DNA of 64,000 nt from Streptococcus sanguinis SK355 (GTDB lineage Bacteria; Bacillota; Bacilli; Lactobacillales; Streptococcaceae): positions 2,000,365 to 2,064,364 of the forward strand of contig NZ_GL890993.1 of NCBI RefSeq assembly GCF_000212855.1, in the 5' to 3' direction. Shown here piece after piece: positions 29,736-42,385 of the stretch (positions are counted from its first letter, which is position 1; every line of letters begins with the position of its first letter). The notes under the pieces are model-generated. The model did no database searches. It was given only the letters and a program-made list of their open reading frames with translations, and was not told the origin of the DNA. The translations under genes were made by a program, and so were the position numbers.

Positions 29736-31301
29736 TTACTTATTTTCAACCACATATCTACTTCTCTCCAGTTCTATCACCTTATCATAGCGCTTCAAGT
29801 CCTCTTCACTATAGTGATGAATCGCTTCTACGACTGCTTGTGGGAGAGAGAAGAGAAGCTGGCTGATTTTCTCTTGATTTTTAAGGTCCAGATTGGCCTT
29901 GACCTCATCAGCCAGGATAAATTGACGATCGTGATAGAGAGCGCGGGCAATTTCTAGCCGCTGCTTCTCACCTCCTGACAGAGTTTTATTGCTAGGTGTT
30001 TTGCCTTGGAGTGCTTCCAAACCGGTTTGCTGTAGGATTTTTTCCATCCTTACAGAATCCAGTTCTTGCCCCAGCGCGATATTTTCCTCTAGAGTCAATC
30101 CATCAAAGACATGACTAGACTGGAGAATGTAAGCTCCTGCCTGATAAAGTTCATCCGAGCTTAGCTCTTGTCCATGGTAGCGAATCCGACCTTGACTAGG
30201 CTTGATTTCTCCATAGATGAGGTTAAGTAAGGTTGTTTTCCCAGACCCGCTTTCTCCGATAATGGCAATCTTTTCCCCTTCCTCAATGGTAAGGTTACAA
30301 GGGGTTAGGATTTCTTGATCATCACGCTCTACGCTGACTTGCTCTAGCTGGATAGGAAAGACGGACGTTTCAAGAACAGAAGGCATCGTCAACTCATCTC
30401 CCAGCAAGTTTTGATATTTATCACAAAGAGACTTAGCTGATTTCCTAGTATTGATAAAGTAGGACAGTTCCTGAAATTGGTAGCCGATATTATGCGAAAC
30501 TAGGTAAATCCCAACAAAGCTGGCTGCAGATAGGTAGTTATAATAGGTCATGAAACCACCAATCACAATAGGCGCAACCGAACAAAAGGCATCAATCCCA
30601 TTGATAAAGAGACTGTTTAGCGTCCGTTGCTTTTCATAGGCGATTTCTTGCTCTAAAGCCTTGTGCAAATCTTTGGAAAACAGTTTGTAAAACATGCTTT
30701 GTCCCCGATAATGCCGTATCGGACGAGCGCCCGCAATCATATTGGTCACTTGAGAGACATAGCCTTGGTTAGCCATGGACTTCTGCTCAGAAATCGCATC
30801 CAAGCGCTTGGAACCTATGCTACTACAAAGGACAGGTATCGAATAAAAATTGATAAAGAGCAGGCCTAGAAAAAAATTAGTCCATAGTGCATAACAGATG
30901 GAGACAGTTGTAAATCCCAAAGAAGAAATGATAATGACAGTCGGCTCAATATAGTTATCTTCTAGCTGTTTCACATCATTTTCCAGGTCGGATAAAACCT
31001 CTTCATCCGCTATCCGACGGGTATATAAGAAAGTCTGAAAGATAGCCTGCTTAATACCCGACTTGAAGTCCGTCAGCACTCGTGCATAGTAATAGCGTTT
31101 ACCCGCTAAACCCAGCAAGAGAATCAAATTCCCCACAATCCCCCAAATCAAGACCTGCCACAGCAAATGCAACTGGTGATTGGTAAAACTAGAGACAATA
31201 TACTGAATCAAAGCTGGTGTAATGACAGCCTCCAGCCAAGTAATCATAATCGCCACAAAATAGAAGAATAAATACTTTTTAGTTACATAAGATCTAAGCA
31301 T
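29736..31301 (-). CDS. ABC transporter, fused permease and ATPase (exporter type)
   Basis: 521-aa half-transporter. Residues ~10-290 hold five to six membrane segments of the exporter fold (MLRSYVTKKYLFFYFVAIMI, then VLIWGIVGNLILLLGLAG). The ATPase domain has Walker A GESGSGKTTLLN, signature LSGGEKQRLEIARAL and a Walker B FILADEVKANLD in which the usual PT after DE is replaced by VK. The catalytic Glu is kept; the H-loop His is in VVEAIHHYSEEDL. No peptidase domain is present. It should work as a homodimer exporting a peptide, lipid or drug; substrate unknown. AGGAGG lies 10 nt before the ATG. Confidence 0.82.
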   Translation of the reverse strand: MLRSYVTKKYLFFYFVAIMITWLEAVITPALIQYIVSSFTNHQLHLLWQVLIWGIVGNLILLLGLAGKRYYYARVLTDFKSGIKQAIFQTFLYTRRIADEEVLSDLENDVKQLEDNYIEPTVIIISSLGFTTVSICYALWTNFFLGLLFINFYSIPVLCSSIGSKRLDAISEQKSMANQGYVSQVTNMIAGARPIRHYRGQSMFYKLFSKDLHKALEQEIAYEKQRTLNSLFINGIDAFCSVAPIVIGGFMTYYNYLSAASFVGIYLVSHNIGYQFQELSYFINTRKSAKSLCDKYQNLLGDELTMPSVLETSVFPIQLEQVSVERDDQEILTPCNLTIEEGEKIAIIGESGSGKTTLLNLIYGEIKPSQGRIRYHGQELSSDELYQAGAYILQSSHVFDGLTLEENIALGQELDSVRMEKILQQTGLEALQGKTPSNKTLSGGEKQRLEIARALYHDRQFILADEVKANLDLKNQEKISQLLFSLPQAVVEAIHHYSEEDLKRYDKVIELERSRYVVENK

Positions 31302-31399
31302 AGCGTATAAACCTCCTGAAGTTATTTACCAACTTAGATAGTCGTTTTTTCTAGACGGGGATATATAAGGGCTTAATAAATCTTTCGCTAAAAGATTCC

Positions 31400-31509
31400 T
31401 AGTTTTTCACCAGCAGAGCTACACACTCAGCGGTTCGGACTTACCGTATTATTTCGTCGGTTTCCCTCCTCATTCTACGAGTCCTATCCCATGGGCGGAG
31501 CATCTACTT
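31400..31509. other. Structured GC-rich intergenic element, possible dispersed repeat or RNA
   Basis: Between rlmD and the ABC transporter lies a block that is clearly more GC-rich than its AT-rich surroundings. On the minus strand GGACT near 31482 can pair with AGTCC near 31437, and inside it ACCG pairs with CGGT around an A-rich loop; CCCATGGG near 31490 is palindromic. One minus-strand frame reads NEEGNRRNNTVSPNR followed by a stop but has stops upstream. It is not the 3' coding end of rlmD, whose stop is at 31510. It could be a dispersed repeat, a small RNA, or a gene remnant. Confidence 0.4.
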
Positions 31510-32948
<1,439 letters not shown>

Positions 32949-32964
32949 CATTATATCATATATC

Positions 32965-34314
32965 TTATCTGAGACCCATTTGCTGCAGTCTTTCTTTATA
33001 GGCTTCAAAGTCAATCAAGAGTCCTTGGCCACCGTACATGTCATAGGTATCAACCCAGTCGCCATTTTCCGGAATCGTCAGGCGCTCAACCCCATTGCGG
33101 GAATCTCCTGCCATAGAGAGACCATTAGTCAAAAGGAAGCTGTAAGGCACATTGGTCGAAGTCAAGGCAAAGACCTTACCAAGAGCCTCTGACCCAGTAA
33201 AGAGCTTGGTCGGATCTTTGACCTGCTGGAAAACAGCTGTCAAAACTTCCTGCTGGCGGCGGGTCCGACCAAAGTCCCCCTCGTCATCCTTACGGAAGCG
33301 AGCGTAGTTGAGCAAGGTCCGACCGTCCATCTGCTGCTGACCAACCTTGATTGTTTGATTAGGCACCACACCGTCTTTCATATTCAGGTCATCTGGTACT
33401 TCAACTTCTGTCACCTTTTCCCCATCAATGGTTGAGAACTGGGCGTTCATGCTAACGCCATTTGGGAAAAGGGTGTCAATAGCTGTCGCAAAGGTCTGGA
33501 AATCCACCAGTGCATAATATTTGATGTCCAAGTCAAAATTGTCCTTGAGCATCTGGCGGACATAGTCTGCACCGCGGTTGTGGTTTTGCTCCCCAATCGT
33601 GTAGGCAGAATTGAGCTTTTGGTCATAGTAATCTGCCTGCGACGGATCCGTGTACTCATTGCTGACGCCATCAATGTGAATAAGGGTATCACGCATAAAG
33701 CTGACCAATTTCACCTTGTGGTCCTTATTACCAACATTCAAGACCATGATAGAGTCAGTCCGTGTCTCAGTCGAGTCATCACCAACTCGGCCGTCTGTTC
33801 CGAGAATGAGGATATTCACTCCGTCCTTAGTATCCTTGCCGTCAAAGAATTCCGTTTCTGCTGGTTTAGAATTGCCAGTGTGAGCTGTCGTCAAGCCTTT
33901 GATAAACATGAAAATCATGCCCCCCAAGACCATCAGCAGGAAAATCCCTGCCCAAAGCAAAATTCGTTTCAAGCGGATTTTTTTGCGGGGTTTCTTGGGC
34001 TTGTCTTGTCCCAAACCAGCTCCTGCCAGAGCTTCCGACGCCTTCTTTTCTCTTCTGCTGCGAGAAGAACGCTCAGGGTACTTGGGCAAGAGGCCAGAAG
34101 AATCCATTTCCACTGGCTCTTGCTCATAAGTGTCACTAACCGTATGCGGCTGCTCTTCATGGTCGGGCGCACTAGCTGAACTGCCAATCCCCTTGGACTT
34201 CTGCCGCAAATAGTCAAATTCTTTCTTTTCTTTATCGTTTAGATAATAATAATTTTTATAGAGATAATCTAAGCGGAGCTGTTCATGATGGCTAAGATTT
34301 TCTGGTTTCTTCAT
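32965..34314 (-). CDS. psr: LytR-CpsA-Psr (LCP) family cell-envelope protein
   Basis: 449 aa. A long charged cytosolic N-terminus (~120 residues, Lys/Glu/Arg-rich) is followed by one membrane helix (LKRILLWAGIFLLMVLGGMI, about residues 123-145) and an extracellular LCP domain. LCP motifs: ILGTDGRVGDDSTETRTDSI, VSFMRDTLI with the phosphate-binding Arg, and LNYARFRKDDEGDFGRTRRQQ. LCP enzymes transfer teichoic-acid or glycan chains from undecaprenyl phosphate to peptidoglycan. It follows pheA by 18 nt, a neighbourhood conserved in streptococci. Confidence 0.92.
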   Translation of the reverse strand: MKKPENLSHHEQLRLDYLYKNYYYLNDKEKKEFDYLRQKSKGIGSSASAPDHEEQPHTVSDTYEQEPVEMDSSGLLPKYPERSSRSRREKKASEALAGAGLGQDKPKKPRKKIRLKRILLWAGIFLLMVLGGMIFMFIKGLTTAHTGNSKPAETEFFDGKDTKDGVNILILGTDGRVGDDSTETRTDSIMVLNVGNKDHKVKLVSFMRDTLIHIDGVSNEYTDPSQADYYDQKLNSAYTIGEQNHNRGADYVRQMLKDNFDLDIKYYALVDFQTFATAIDTLFPNGVSMNAQFSTIDGEKVTEVEVPDDLNMKDGVVPNQTIKVGQQQMDGRTLLNYARFRKDDEGDFGRTRRQQEVLTAVFQQVKDPTKLFTGSEALGKVFALTSTNVPYSFLLTNGLSMAGDSRNGVERLTIPENGDWVDTYDMYGGQGLLIDFEAYKERLQQMGLR

Positions 34315-34332
34315 CTCTTCTCCAATCTACTG

Positions 34333-35162
34333 CTACTTGTCCTGAATCAGAAACACACTGTAGCTACCAAAAATTTTATAAGTAATTCCAAGACTTGTCA
34401 ACTCTTGATAGGCAAAATCCGCCAATTTTTTCTGCTCGTTGTCAATGTCAATAATGAAGAAATACTCTCCCAGAGCCGTTTTTAGAGGCCGGCTCTCAAT
34501 CTTGGTCAGGTCAATCCCGCGCCAAGCAAAAGTAGACAAGGCCTTATAGAGAGCTCCTGGCAGATTGTCCGGCAAGGTCAAAGCCAGTGTCTGCTTGTCT
34601 CCTGTCTTGGTCAGTCGAAGCTCAGGAACCTCATGACCAAGAATCCAGAAGCGGGTATAATTTTCTTCCATTTCCTGAATGTCGCTGGCTGCTACTTTGA
34701 GCCCGTACTCTGCTGCAGCCGTGCGCGGGGCAATAGCCGCAAAATTCTTTTCAGGATGCTCTGCCACAAAACGAGCTGCATAGGCCGTACTAGCCGTCAC
34801 CTCAATGGCAGCCTGCGGATAATGTTGGCGGATGTATTTCTTTCCTTGAGCGATAGCCTGCGGGTGAGAAAATATTTTCTCAATTGGCTTCTCCAAATCG
34901 GTCACTAAAAGCTGCTGCTTGATGGGCTGCACAATCTCAGCCACTGCCTGAATATCTGCTTGATGAAAGAGATAGTCCAGCGTCTCATGGACACTGCCCT
35001 CAATGGAATTTTCCACCGGAACAACCGAGTAATCCACTTCCCTAGCCTCATAAGCCTTCATGACCTCGGTGATATTCTGATAAGGCACCAAGTCCTCGCT
35101 TGGAAAGGCAGCTTGGGCTACATGGTGAGAAAAGGAGCCTCTAGGACCTAAAAATGCTATTT

Positions 35163-35166
<4 letters not shown>
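34333..35166 (-). CDS. pheA: Prephenate dehydratase
   Basis: 277 aa monofunctional enzyme converting prephenate to phenylpyruvate for phenylalanine. The N-terminal PDT domain opens IAFLGPRGSFSHHVAQAAF and includes VPVENSIEGSVHETLD; the catalytic Thr region is ENYTRFWIL. A C-terminal ACT domain (GALYKALSTFAWRGIDLTKIE followed by SRP) is the phenylalanine feedback site. Its ATG overlaps the aroK stop by 4 nt. Confidence 0.95.
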
Positions 35167-36945
<1,779 letters not shown>

Positions 36946-36947
36946 TT

Positions 36948-36953
36948 ATTTTA
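36948..36953 (-). promoter_or_regulatory. Candidate extended -10 for aroA
   Basis: TGATAAAAT on the minus strand, between the tandem terminators and aroA. There is no convincing -35, so confidence is low. Confidence 0.35.
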
Positions 36954-36957
36954 TCAT

Positions 36958-36986
36958 AAAAAGACCAGAAATTCTTAAAATTTCTG
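36958..36986 (-). terminator. Second tandem terminator after ylbF
   Basis: Minus-strand CCAGAAATT and AATTTCTGG form a 9-bp stem, followed by TCTTTTT. It lies directly downstream of the first terminator. Confidence 0.65.
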
Positions 36987-37005
36987 GAATCCGAGCTGAA
37001 GCAAA

Positions 37006-37034
37006 AAGAATCCGGGTATTCAGCCCAGATTCTT
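37006..37034 (-). terminator. First tandem terminator after ylbF
   Basis: Minus-strand AAGAATCTGGG and CCCGGATTCTT pair with one internal mismatch around a 7-nt loop, followed by five T. It ends the rlmI-like to ylbF unit. It has T-rich sequence on the plus side too. Confidence 0.8.
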
Positions 37035-37048
37035 CTTTTTTTATTAGC

Positions 37049-37387
37049 TTATTTAAGCAAATCCTGCACCGGATCAAAGATGATACGCTCGATATCCGCC
37101 AGATAGATGGACAGTTGCTGCTGCTTATTGAAGAATTCAGAAAGAACAGCATTGCCCTGAATCTTCTCGCCAAAGGAAGTCATCTTGTCCTGCACCTCCT
37201 GGGTCGGTACCTGACCAGTCTGAGCCAGCTGTTGCAGCTCCTGCTGGAAAGCCAGATAATCCTCAAAAATAGCCTTCGCTTCGCTATCAGCATCCACTGC
37301 TTTCTTACTTTCTGCGACGGCCTTGTACTCAGGTAAATCACGCAGATTTCTGCTCAGTTCATTGGCTAAATCATAAATATTTGACAT
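37049..37387 (-). CDS. YlbF/YmcA family protein
   Basis: 112 aa, helical, soluble. It starts [20 protein letters not shown] and matches the YlbF/YmcA family, whose Bacillus members form a complex that assists RNase Y mRNA processing and affects competence and biofilm. Start chosen at the ATG at 37387, 6 nt after a GGAGA RBS; a TTG four codons earlier extends the frame. It lies 18 nt after tyrA and is the last gene of the aromatic unit; this position is conserved in streptococci. Confidence 0.85.
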   Translation of the reverse strand: MSNIYDLANELSRNLRDLPEYKAVAESKKAVDADSEAKAIFEDYLAFQQELQQLAQTGQVPTQEVQDKMTSFGEKIQGNAVLSEFFNKQQQLSIYLADIERIIFDPVQDLLK

Positions 37388-37405
37388 AGAGTTCTCCAAT
37401 CTATA

Positions 37406-38512
37406 TTAGTCTACGGACACTAGGTAATCCGTATTTTCTCTTACTATTTTAGCAGATTTTTCCAAATCTTGGTGATTTTTAAAGGTGATTTGCAGAATAC
37501 CGTTGATATCTTCTCGGTTTTCCTCGTTAATCTGGATGTTGACGACAGAAATTCCCCGCAGAAGCTCCAAAATACCCAAAATCGCATCTTCTTCGTCGGG
37601 CACCTCAATAAAGAGGTCATAAAAACTGTCCACACCGGCCCGTTTATAAATTTCCATCTGCTTGCGGCTCTGCCGTCCTCGGTCGAAAAACTCCCAGATA
37701 GCTGTCTCGTCCTTAGCCTCAATCGCTGCGGCAACCTTGTCTAACTGATCTTTAAAATCTTCCAGCCGCTCCAAAATGGCTTCGGGATTTGTCAAGAGGA
37801 TAGAGGTCCACATACCCGGCTCACTCTCCGCAATCCGCGTCATATCGCGAAAACCGCCGGCTGCAAAAGACTGGGTCAGCTCGTGTTCCTGGCTATAAGC
37901 TGCTGCTTGCTCCATAAGGCTGGAGGCTAGGATATGAGGAAAATGGCTGATTTGACTGGTCACTCGGTCGTGCTCTGCAGGATCTACCTGAATAAAACGG
38001 GCATGAAGACCACTCAGCAAGCCTTTCATTTCCTCAAGCGTACCAGGCTTAGTCAAACTAGAGGGGGTGAAGATATAATAGGCATTTTCAAAGAGGTTGA
38101 CATGGGCAGCCTTGGCTCCAGTCTTGTGACTTCCAGCCATGGGATGAGCTCCAACGAAGCGGACGGGTTTATTCTGCAGATACTTTTCTGCTGCTACCAC
38201 AATCTCTGCCTTGGTTGATCCAGCATCAGAGATGATAACATTTTCCTTCAGTTCCAGATCTGCTAGCTCCTTGATAAAAGCTATGGTCTGCTTGATGGGC
38301 ACAGCCAGAATAATCACATCAGCCAATGGAGTAAAGGCAGCAAAATCATCCGTTACCCGGTCTACCATTCCACGTTCTAAGGCAACCCTGCGTGATTCCT
38401 CACTGCGATTATAGCCAAGAATCTCTATCTCAGGATGAGCTCGCCTAATGCCCAGAGCCAAAGAAGCTCCAATCAGTCCCAGACCTGCGATATAGACTGT
38501 TTTTCTCTCCAT
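37406..38512 (-). CDS. tyrA: Prephenate dehydrogenase
   Basis: 368 aa. NAD(P)-dependent conversion of prephenate to 4-hydroxyphenylpyruvate for tyrosine. The Rossmann motif is VYIAGLGLIGASLALGI at residues 6-22; the catalytic His is in the region GAHPMAGSHKTG. The C-terminal ~80 residues form an ACT-like domain (ILELLRGISVVNIQI), the tyrosine feedback site. I start at the ATG at 38512, 6 nt after AAGGAG; the frame runs 11 codons further back into aroC. Confidence 0.94.
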   Translation of the reverse strand: MERKTVYIAGLGLIGASLALGIRRAHPEIEILGYNRSEESRRVALERGMVDRVTDDFAAFTPLADVIILAVPIKQTIAFIKELADLELKENVIISDAGSTKAEIVVAAEKYLQNKPVRFVGAHPMAGSHKTGAKAAHVNLFENAYYIFTPSSLTKPGTLEEMKGLLSGLHARFIQVDPAEHDRVTSQISHFPHILASSLMEQAAAYSQEHELTQSFAAGGFRDMTRIAESEPGMWTSILLTNPEAILERLEDFKDQLDKVAAAIEAKDETAIWEFFDRGRQSRKQMEIYKRAGVDSFYDLFIEVPDEEDAILGILELLRGISVVNIQINEENREDINGILQITFKNHQDLEKSAKIVRENTDYLVSVD

Positions 38513-38528
38513 GCCCTTCTCCTTACTT

Positions 38529-39695
38529 CTAAAAGTTCTTGACAAATTCTCGGTGGCGGGCTACCGCATCCTTTAGTTCTTCCAGATTGTCCGAAGAGAA
38601 CTTCTCCAGTACTTCGGTGGCTAAAACTGCTGCCACCACGCTTTCCATGACAACACCAGCCGCAGGCAGAGCCGTAGGATCGCTCCGTTCCACTGTCGCC
38701 TTATAAGGCTCGTGGGTCTCAATATCCACGCTCATCAGTGGCTTGTAAAGAGTTGGAATGGGCTTCATGACACCTCGCACCACGATTGGCTGACCATTTG
38801 TCATACCGCCCTCAAAGCCGCCTAGATTATTGGTTCTGCGAGTGAAGCCATCTTCCGCAGACCAAAGGATTTCATCCATTACCTGACTACCCTTGAGACG
38901 GCCGGCTTCAAAGCCCACACCAAACTCGACTCCCTTGAAAGCATTGATGGACACGACTCCCTGAGCAAGCTTGGCATCCAGCTTCTTGTCCCATTGGACA
39001 TAGGAGCCCAGACCGACCGGCACACCGCCAACGACAGTCTCAATAACACCACCGATGGTATCCCCGTCTTTCTTAATCTGGTCAATGTAGGCCTTGATTT
39101 CTTCTTCACGCTCGGGATTGACAATGGAAACCTCTGACTGGGCAACTCTTTCCTTGATTTCTGCTACAGTTAGATTATCTGGTACATCGATATCGATACC
39201 GCCAAAGGTCACGATATGACTGGCTACCTCTACACCAATTTCTTCTAGCAAGCGCTTGGCGACTGCTCCGACTGCCACACGCATAGTCGTTTCGCGGGCA
39301 GAAGAACGCTCTAGGGAATTCCGCAAATCCTCAAAGCGGTATTTCATGCCACCAACTAAATCAGCATGCCCAGGGCGCGGTTTGGTAATCTTGCGCAGCC
39401 CTTTTTTCTTTTCATCCACATCTGCCGCACTCATAATCTCCAGCCACTTCTGATGATCGAGATTTGTGACATTGAGGGTAAGCGGGCCGCCCATGGTCAA
39501 GCCATGGCGAACCCCAGAGGTAATCTCAACTTGGTCACTTTCAATCTTCATGCGGGCACCGCGGCCGTACCCACCCTGGCGGCGCTTGAGCTCAGCATTG
39601 ATATAGTCAGCGGTCAAAGGAAGACCAGCCGGCACTCCCTCAATAATAGCTGTCAGACGTGGTCCATGGGATTCTCCTGCAGTTAAATATCTCAT
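38529..39695 (-). CDS. aroC: Chorismate synthase
   Basis: 388 aa FMN-dependent enzyme making chorismate from EPSP. Family signatures: [18 protein letters not shown] at the N-terminus, [20 protein letters not shown] with the first His, [20 protein letters not shown], and [16 protein letters not shown]. The start is the ATG at 39695 ([12 protein letters not shown]) with AGGAGA 6 nt before; 18 further codons are open upstream but not conserved. It lies 91 nt after aroB. Confidence 0.95.
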   Translation of the reverse strand: MRYLTAGESHGPRLTAIIEGVPAGLPLTADYINAELKRRQGGYGRGARMKIESDQVEITSGVRHGLTMGGPLTLNVTNLDHQKWLEIMSAADVDEKKKGLRKITKPRPGHADLVGGMKYRFEDLRNSLERSSARETTMRVAVGAVAKRLLEEIGVEVASHIVTFGGIDIDVPDNLTVAEIKERVAQSEVSIVNPEREEEIKAYIDQIKKDGDTIGGVIETVVGGVPVGLGSYVQWDKKLDAKLAQGVVSINAFKGVEFGVGFEAGRLKGSQVMDEILWSAEDGFTRRTNNLGGFEGGMTNGQPIVVRGVMKPIPTLYKPLMSVDIETHEPYKATVERSDPTALPAAGVVMESVVAAVLATEVLEKFSSDNLEELKDAVARHREFVKNF

Positions 39696-39785
39696 ACATT
39701 CTCTCCTATTTCTGGGATGGAAACACTGGACATTCTGTCTATTTTTCATCCAAACTGTTCAATCGACTTAAACTCCATCTGGCAC

Positions 39786-40853
39786 TTATTTCTTCAGAAA
39801 TTCTTTCATCTCTTCCAGCGGAATCTGGTGAATACTAGCCGACCCTAGCTCGGGCACCAGTACTAGCTTGATAGAGTTGCCTCGAGCTTTCTTATCGTGG
39901 GTCAGAGCCTGATAGAGAGCATTCTCATTCCAAGGATGGTAATCCACCGGCAAACCAAACTTCTGGCACATACGGATGATGTCTTCTGTAATTCCGGCTG
40001 GCATGAGGCCTTTCTTTTCAGCAACACTAGAAACCTGTACCATGCCAATCGCCACGGCTTCACCGTGCATGACTTTTCCGTAGCCTGCTGTCGCTTCGAT
40101 AGCGTGCCCAATAGTATGACCGAAATTCAGATAGAGGCGGGCGCCATTATCCAGCTCGTCTTCGACCACAATTTTACGCTTGACATCGCAAGAATGGTAG
40201 ATGATGCTCTCTGCATGCTCCAAAATAGACTCTGGACTGCCATCCATTTCTGACAGCTCATCCCAGAGTTCCTTATCTTCAATCAAGCCGTACTTGACTA
40301 CCTCGCCCATACCTTCGATCAATTCACGCTGGCCCAAAGTATGCAAGACTTCTGGGTCAATCAGAACTCCGTCAGGCTGGGTAAAGGTCCCGACCATATT
40401 CTTGGCCCAAGGAGTATTAACGCCGGTCTTGCCACCGATAGAAGAGTCTACTTGGGCTGTCAGACTGGTCGGAATCTGCACGAAATGAATGCCCCGCATG
40501 TAGGTCGATGCAGCAAATCCTGCCAAATCACCAACAACGCCGCCTCCCAAGGCCACGATACCATCGCTGCGGGTCAGACCAACCTTGACCAAAAACTCAT
40601 AGACTTTGTTGACCGTCTTTAAGTTCTTGCTGGCTTCGCCTTCTAAAAAATCAAAGACAAAAGTTTCAAATCCAGCCGCTTCCAAGCTCAGCTTGACCTT
40701 TTCCGCATAGAGTCTAGCCACTCGATTGTCCGTGACGATAACCACCTTCTGAGGCTGCCAAAGCTGACTCAGCCAACTTCCAGCCTGAGATAAAGACCCC
40801 TTTTCGATGAGAATATCATAGGGATGATGCGGGAGATTCACATTCAGTTTCAT
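39786..40853 (-). CDS. aroB: 3-dehydroquinate synthase
   Basis: 355 aa, NAD+ and metal dependent, makes 3-dehydroquinate from DAHP. Motifs: [62 protein letters not shown] with metal-binding His residues, and HGEAVAIGM. Full length. It starts 10 nt after the aroE stop. Confidence 0.96.
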   Translation of the reverse strand: MKLNVNLPHHPYDILIEKGSLSQAGSWLSQLWQPQKVVIVTDNRVARLYAEKVKLSLEAAGFETFVFDFLEGEASKNLKTVNKVYEFLVKVGLTRSDGIVALGGGVVGDLAGFAASTYMRGIHFVQIPTSLTAQVDSSIGGKTGVNTPWAKNMVGTFTQPDGVLIDPEVLHTLGQRELIEGMGEVVKYGLIEDKELWDELSEMDGSPESILEHAESIIYHSCDVKRKIVVEDELDNGARLYLNFGHTIGHAIEATAGYGKVMHGEAVAIGMVQVSSVAEKKGLMPAGITEDIIRMCQKFGLPVDYHPWNENALYQALTHDKKARGNSIKLVLVPELGSASIHQIPLEEMKEFLKK

Positions 40854-40863
40854 AAGCGCCTCC

Positions 40864-41718
40864 TTATTTATACAATTCTTCTAAATACTGCCAAATTTCC
40901 TGACTGGGCATAGGCTTGCCAGTCCAAAGCTCAAAGGCTTCTGCTCCTTGATAGAGCAGCATACCAAGTCCATTGACCGCTGTGATATTTTGATTTCTGG
41001 CCCATTTGAGAAAGGGCGTTTCAAAAGGTTGGTAGATAACATCTGCAACTAAAATCTGGCTAGGCAGTTCAAGCTGTTCAGGCAGGGGCATGCTGATGCC
41101 ATCCATACCTAGACTAGTCCCATTGACCAGAAGGTCTGATTGGTTGATTGTATTCTGTAAGCTATCCGCATCCTCTAAGGTTAGTACTTGGATACGACTC
41201 TTGGTTTGGTGGCTGATAGCTGCCATCTTTCTGACAGTCTTCTCATAGGAAGCTTGGCGAGTAAAGACGAAAATTTCCTCTGCATTGTCCAAAGCTGCTT
41301 GAGCAATAATAGCTGTCGCTGCTCCACCTGCTCCCAAAATCGTCATTTTTTTGCCCTGAATAGCAAAAGAAGGCAAGCTCTTAAAAAATCCCTTGCCATC
41401 TGTGTTATAACCAACTAAAATTCCATTTTTATTCACAACCGTATTGACTGCTCCGATAAGGCGGGCACTGACATCCAGCTCATCTAGATAAGGTATCACT
41501 TCCTGCTTGTAGGGCATGGAAAGATTGACACCAAACATATCGTATCTGCGGATATTTTCTATACTGGCCTGCAGATCCTTTGCTTCTACTTCCCAAGCTA
41601 GATAGACACCATTGACATCAGTCTTTTCAAAAGCCATATTGTGAATAAGAGGAGAAATACTGTGCTTAATTGGCTTGGCAACCACAGCAGCCATGCGGGT
41701 GTGGCCATTAATTCTCAT
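40864..41718 (-). CDS. aroE: Shikimate dehydrogenase
   Basis: 284 aa NADPH enzyme reducing 3-dehydroshikimate. The N-terminal substrate domain has [16 protein letters not shown] (Ser-x-Ser binding shikimate) and [10 protein letters not shown] with the catalytic Lys. The cofactor loop is [15 protein letters not shown]. The C-terminal region [19 protein letters not shown] is typical. It overlaps the aroD stop by 11 nt. Confidence 0.95.
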   Translation of the reverse strand: MRINGHTRMAAVVAKPIKHSISPLIHNMAFEKTDVNGVYLAWEVEAKDLQASIENIRRYDMFGVNLSMPYKQEVIPYLDELDVSARLIGAVNTVVNKNGILVGYNTDGKGFFKSLPSFAIQGKKMTILGAGGAATAIIAQAALDNAEEIFVFTRQASYEKTVRKMAAISHQTKSRIQVLTLEDADSLQNTINQSDLLVNGTSLGMDGISMPLPEQLELPSQILVADVIYQPFETPFLKWARNQNITAVNGLGMLLYQGAEAFELWTGKPMPSQEIWQYLEELYK

Positions 41719-42385
41719 TCAAAATCTCCTGGATTTTCTTCATATTGCTCAGAGAAATCTGACCAGGTGCTGACGCCATCTCCTGGCTGGCAAAAGACCA
41801 GCTGGAACCTGTCAAATCAGCCGCAATGCGTGAAATCTTGCCGATTTTTCCCATGGAAATGGTGACAAAATCCTGCTCAGGATTCAAAGTCTTGAAACCG
41901 CGAGTATAGTTCATCAAGTCCAGCACATCCTGCTCATTGTGAGCCATGACAGAAACCTTGACCACCTTAGGGGTCAGAGAAGTAAGCTCAGACAGGATTT
42001 CCATCATATTTTCAGGCGTCTCCTCAAAGTTATGGTAGCTCAGCACCAGATTAGGAAACTCCAGCATTTCTTCAAATTTCCCCTTGTAAGAGAAATATTC
42101 AAAGTCGATATAATCCGGCTGGTAAAAATTGGCTACTTCCTTGATGAGAGCTACATATTCATCATCGGACAGTTCGATTTCTCCGCCTTCCTGACGGGTC
42201 CGCAAGGTGAAAATCAATTCACGTCCGGCAAATTTTTCAAAAATAGCTGGCGCAACATTTAAAATATCATCCTTGGCCAGAAAATCTGCCCGCCATTCAA
42301 TAATATCAGCATCTTCGTAGCGTGATACATCAATTTCTTGAGCTTCTTCTAAACTCTTGGGCATTACAGAAACGACTAATTTCAT
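41708..42385 (-). CDS. aroD: 3-dehydroquinate dehydratase, type I
   Basis: 225 aa (beta-alpha)8 Schiff-base enzyme dehydrating 3-dehydroquinate. Catalytic His is in [12 protein letters not shown], the Schiff-base Lys in [15 protein letters not shown]. The active-site Glu region is IIEWRADFL and the C-terminal [11 protein letters not shown] segment is conserved. It overlaps the upstream methyltransferase gene by 4 nt. Confidence 0.95.
   Translation of the reverse strand: MKLVVSVMPKSLEEAQEIDVSRYEDADIIEWRADFLAKDDILNVAPAIFEKFAGRELIFTLRTRQEGGEIELSDDEYVALIKEVANFYQPDYIDFEYFSYKGKFEEMLEFPNLVLSYHNFEETPENMMEILSELTSLTPKVVKVSVMAHNEQDVLDLMNYTRGFKTLNPEQDFVTISMGKIGKISRIAADLTGSSWSFASQEMASAPGQISLSNMKKIQEILNEN

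Noticed and set aside
24115..31509. Prophage, integrative element or insertion sequence in the accessory region
   Set aside because: No integrase, transposase, attachment-site repeats or phage genes are visible.
33580..34179. 199-codon plus-strand open frame inside psr
   Set aside because: Antisense shadow of a well-supported gene, without RBS or recognisable domain.
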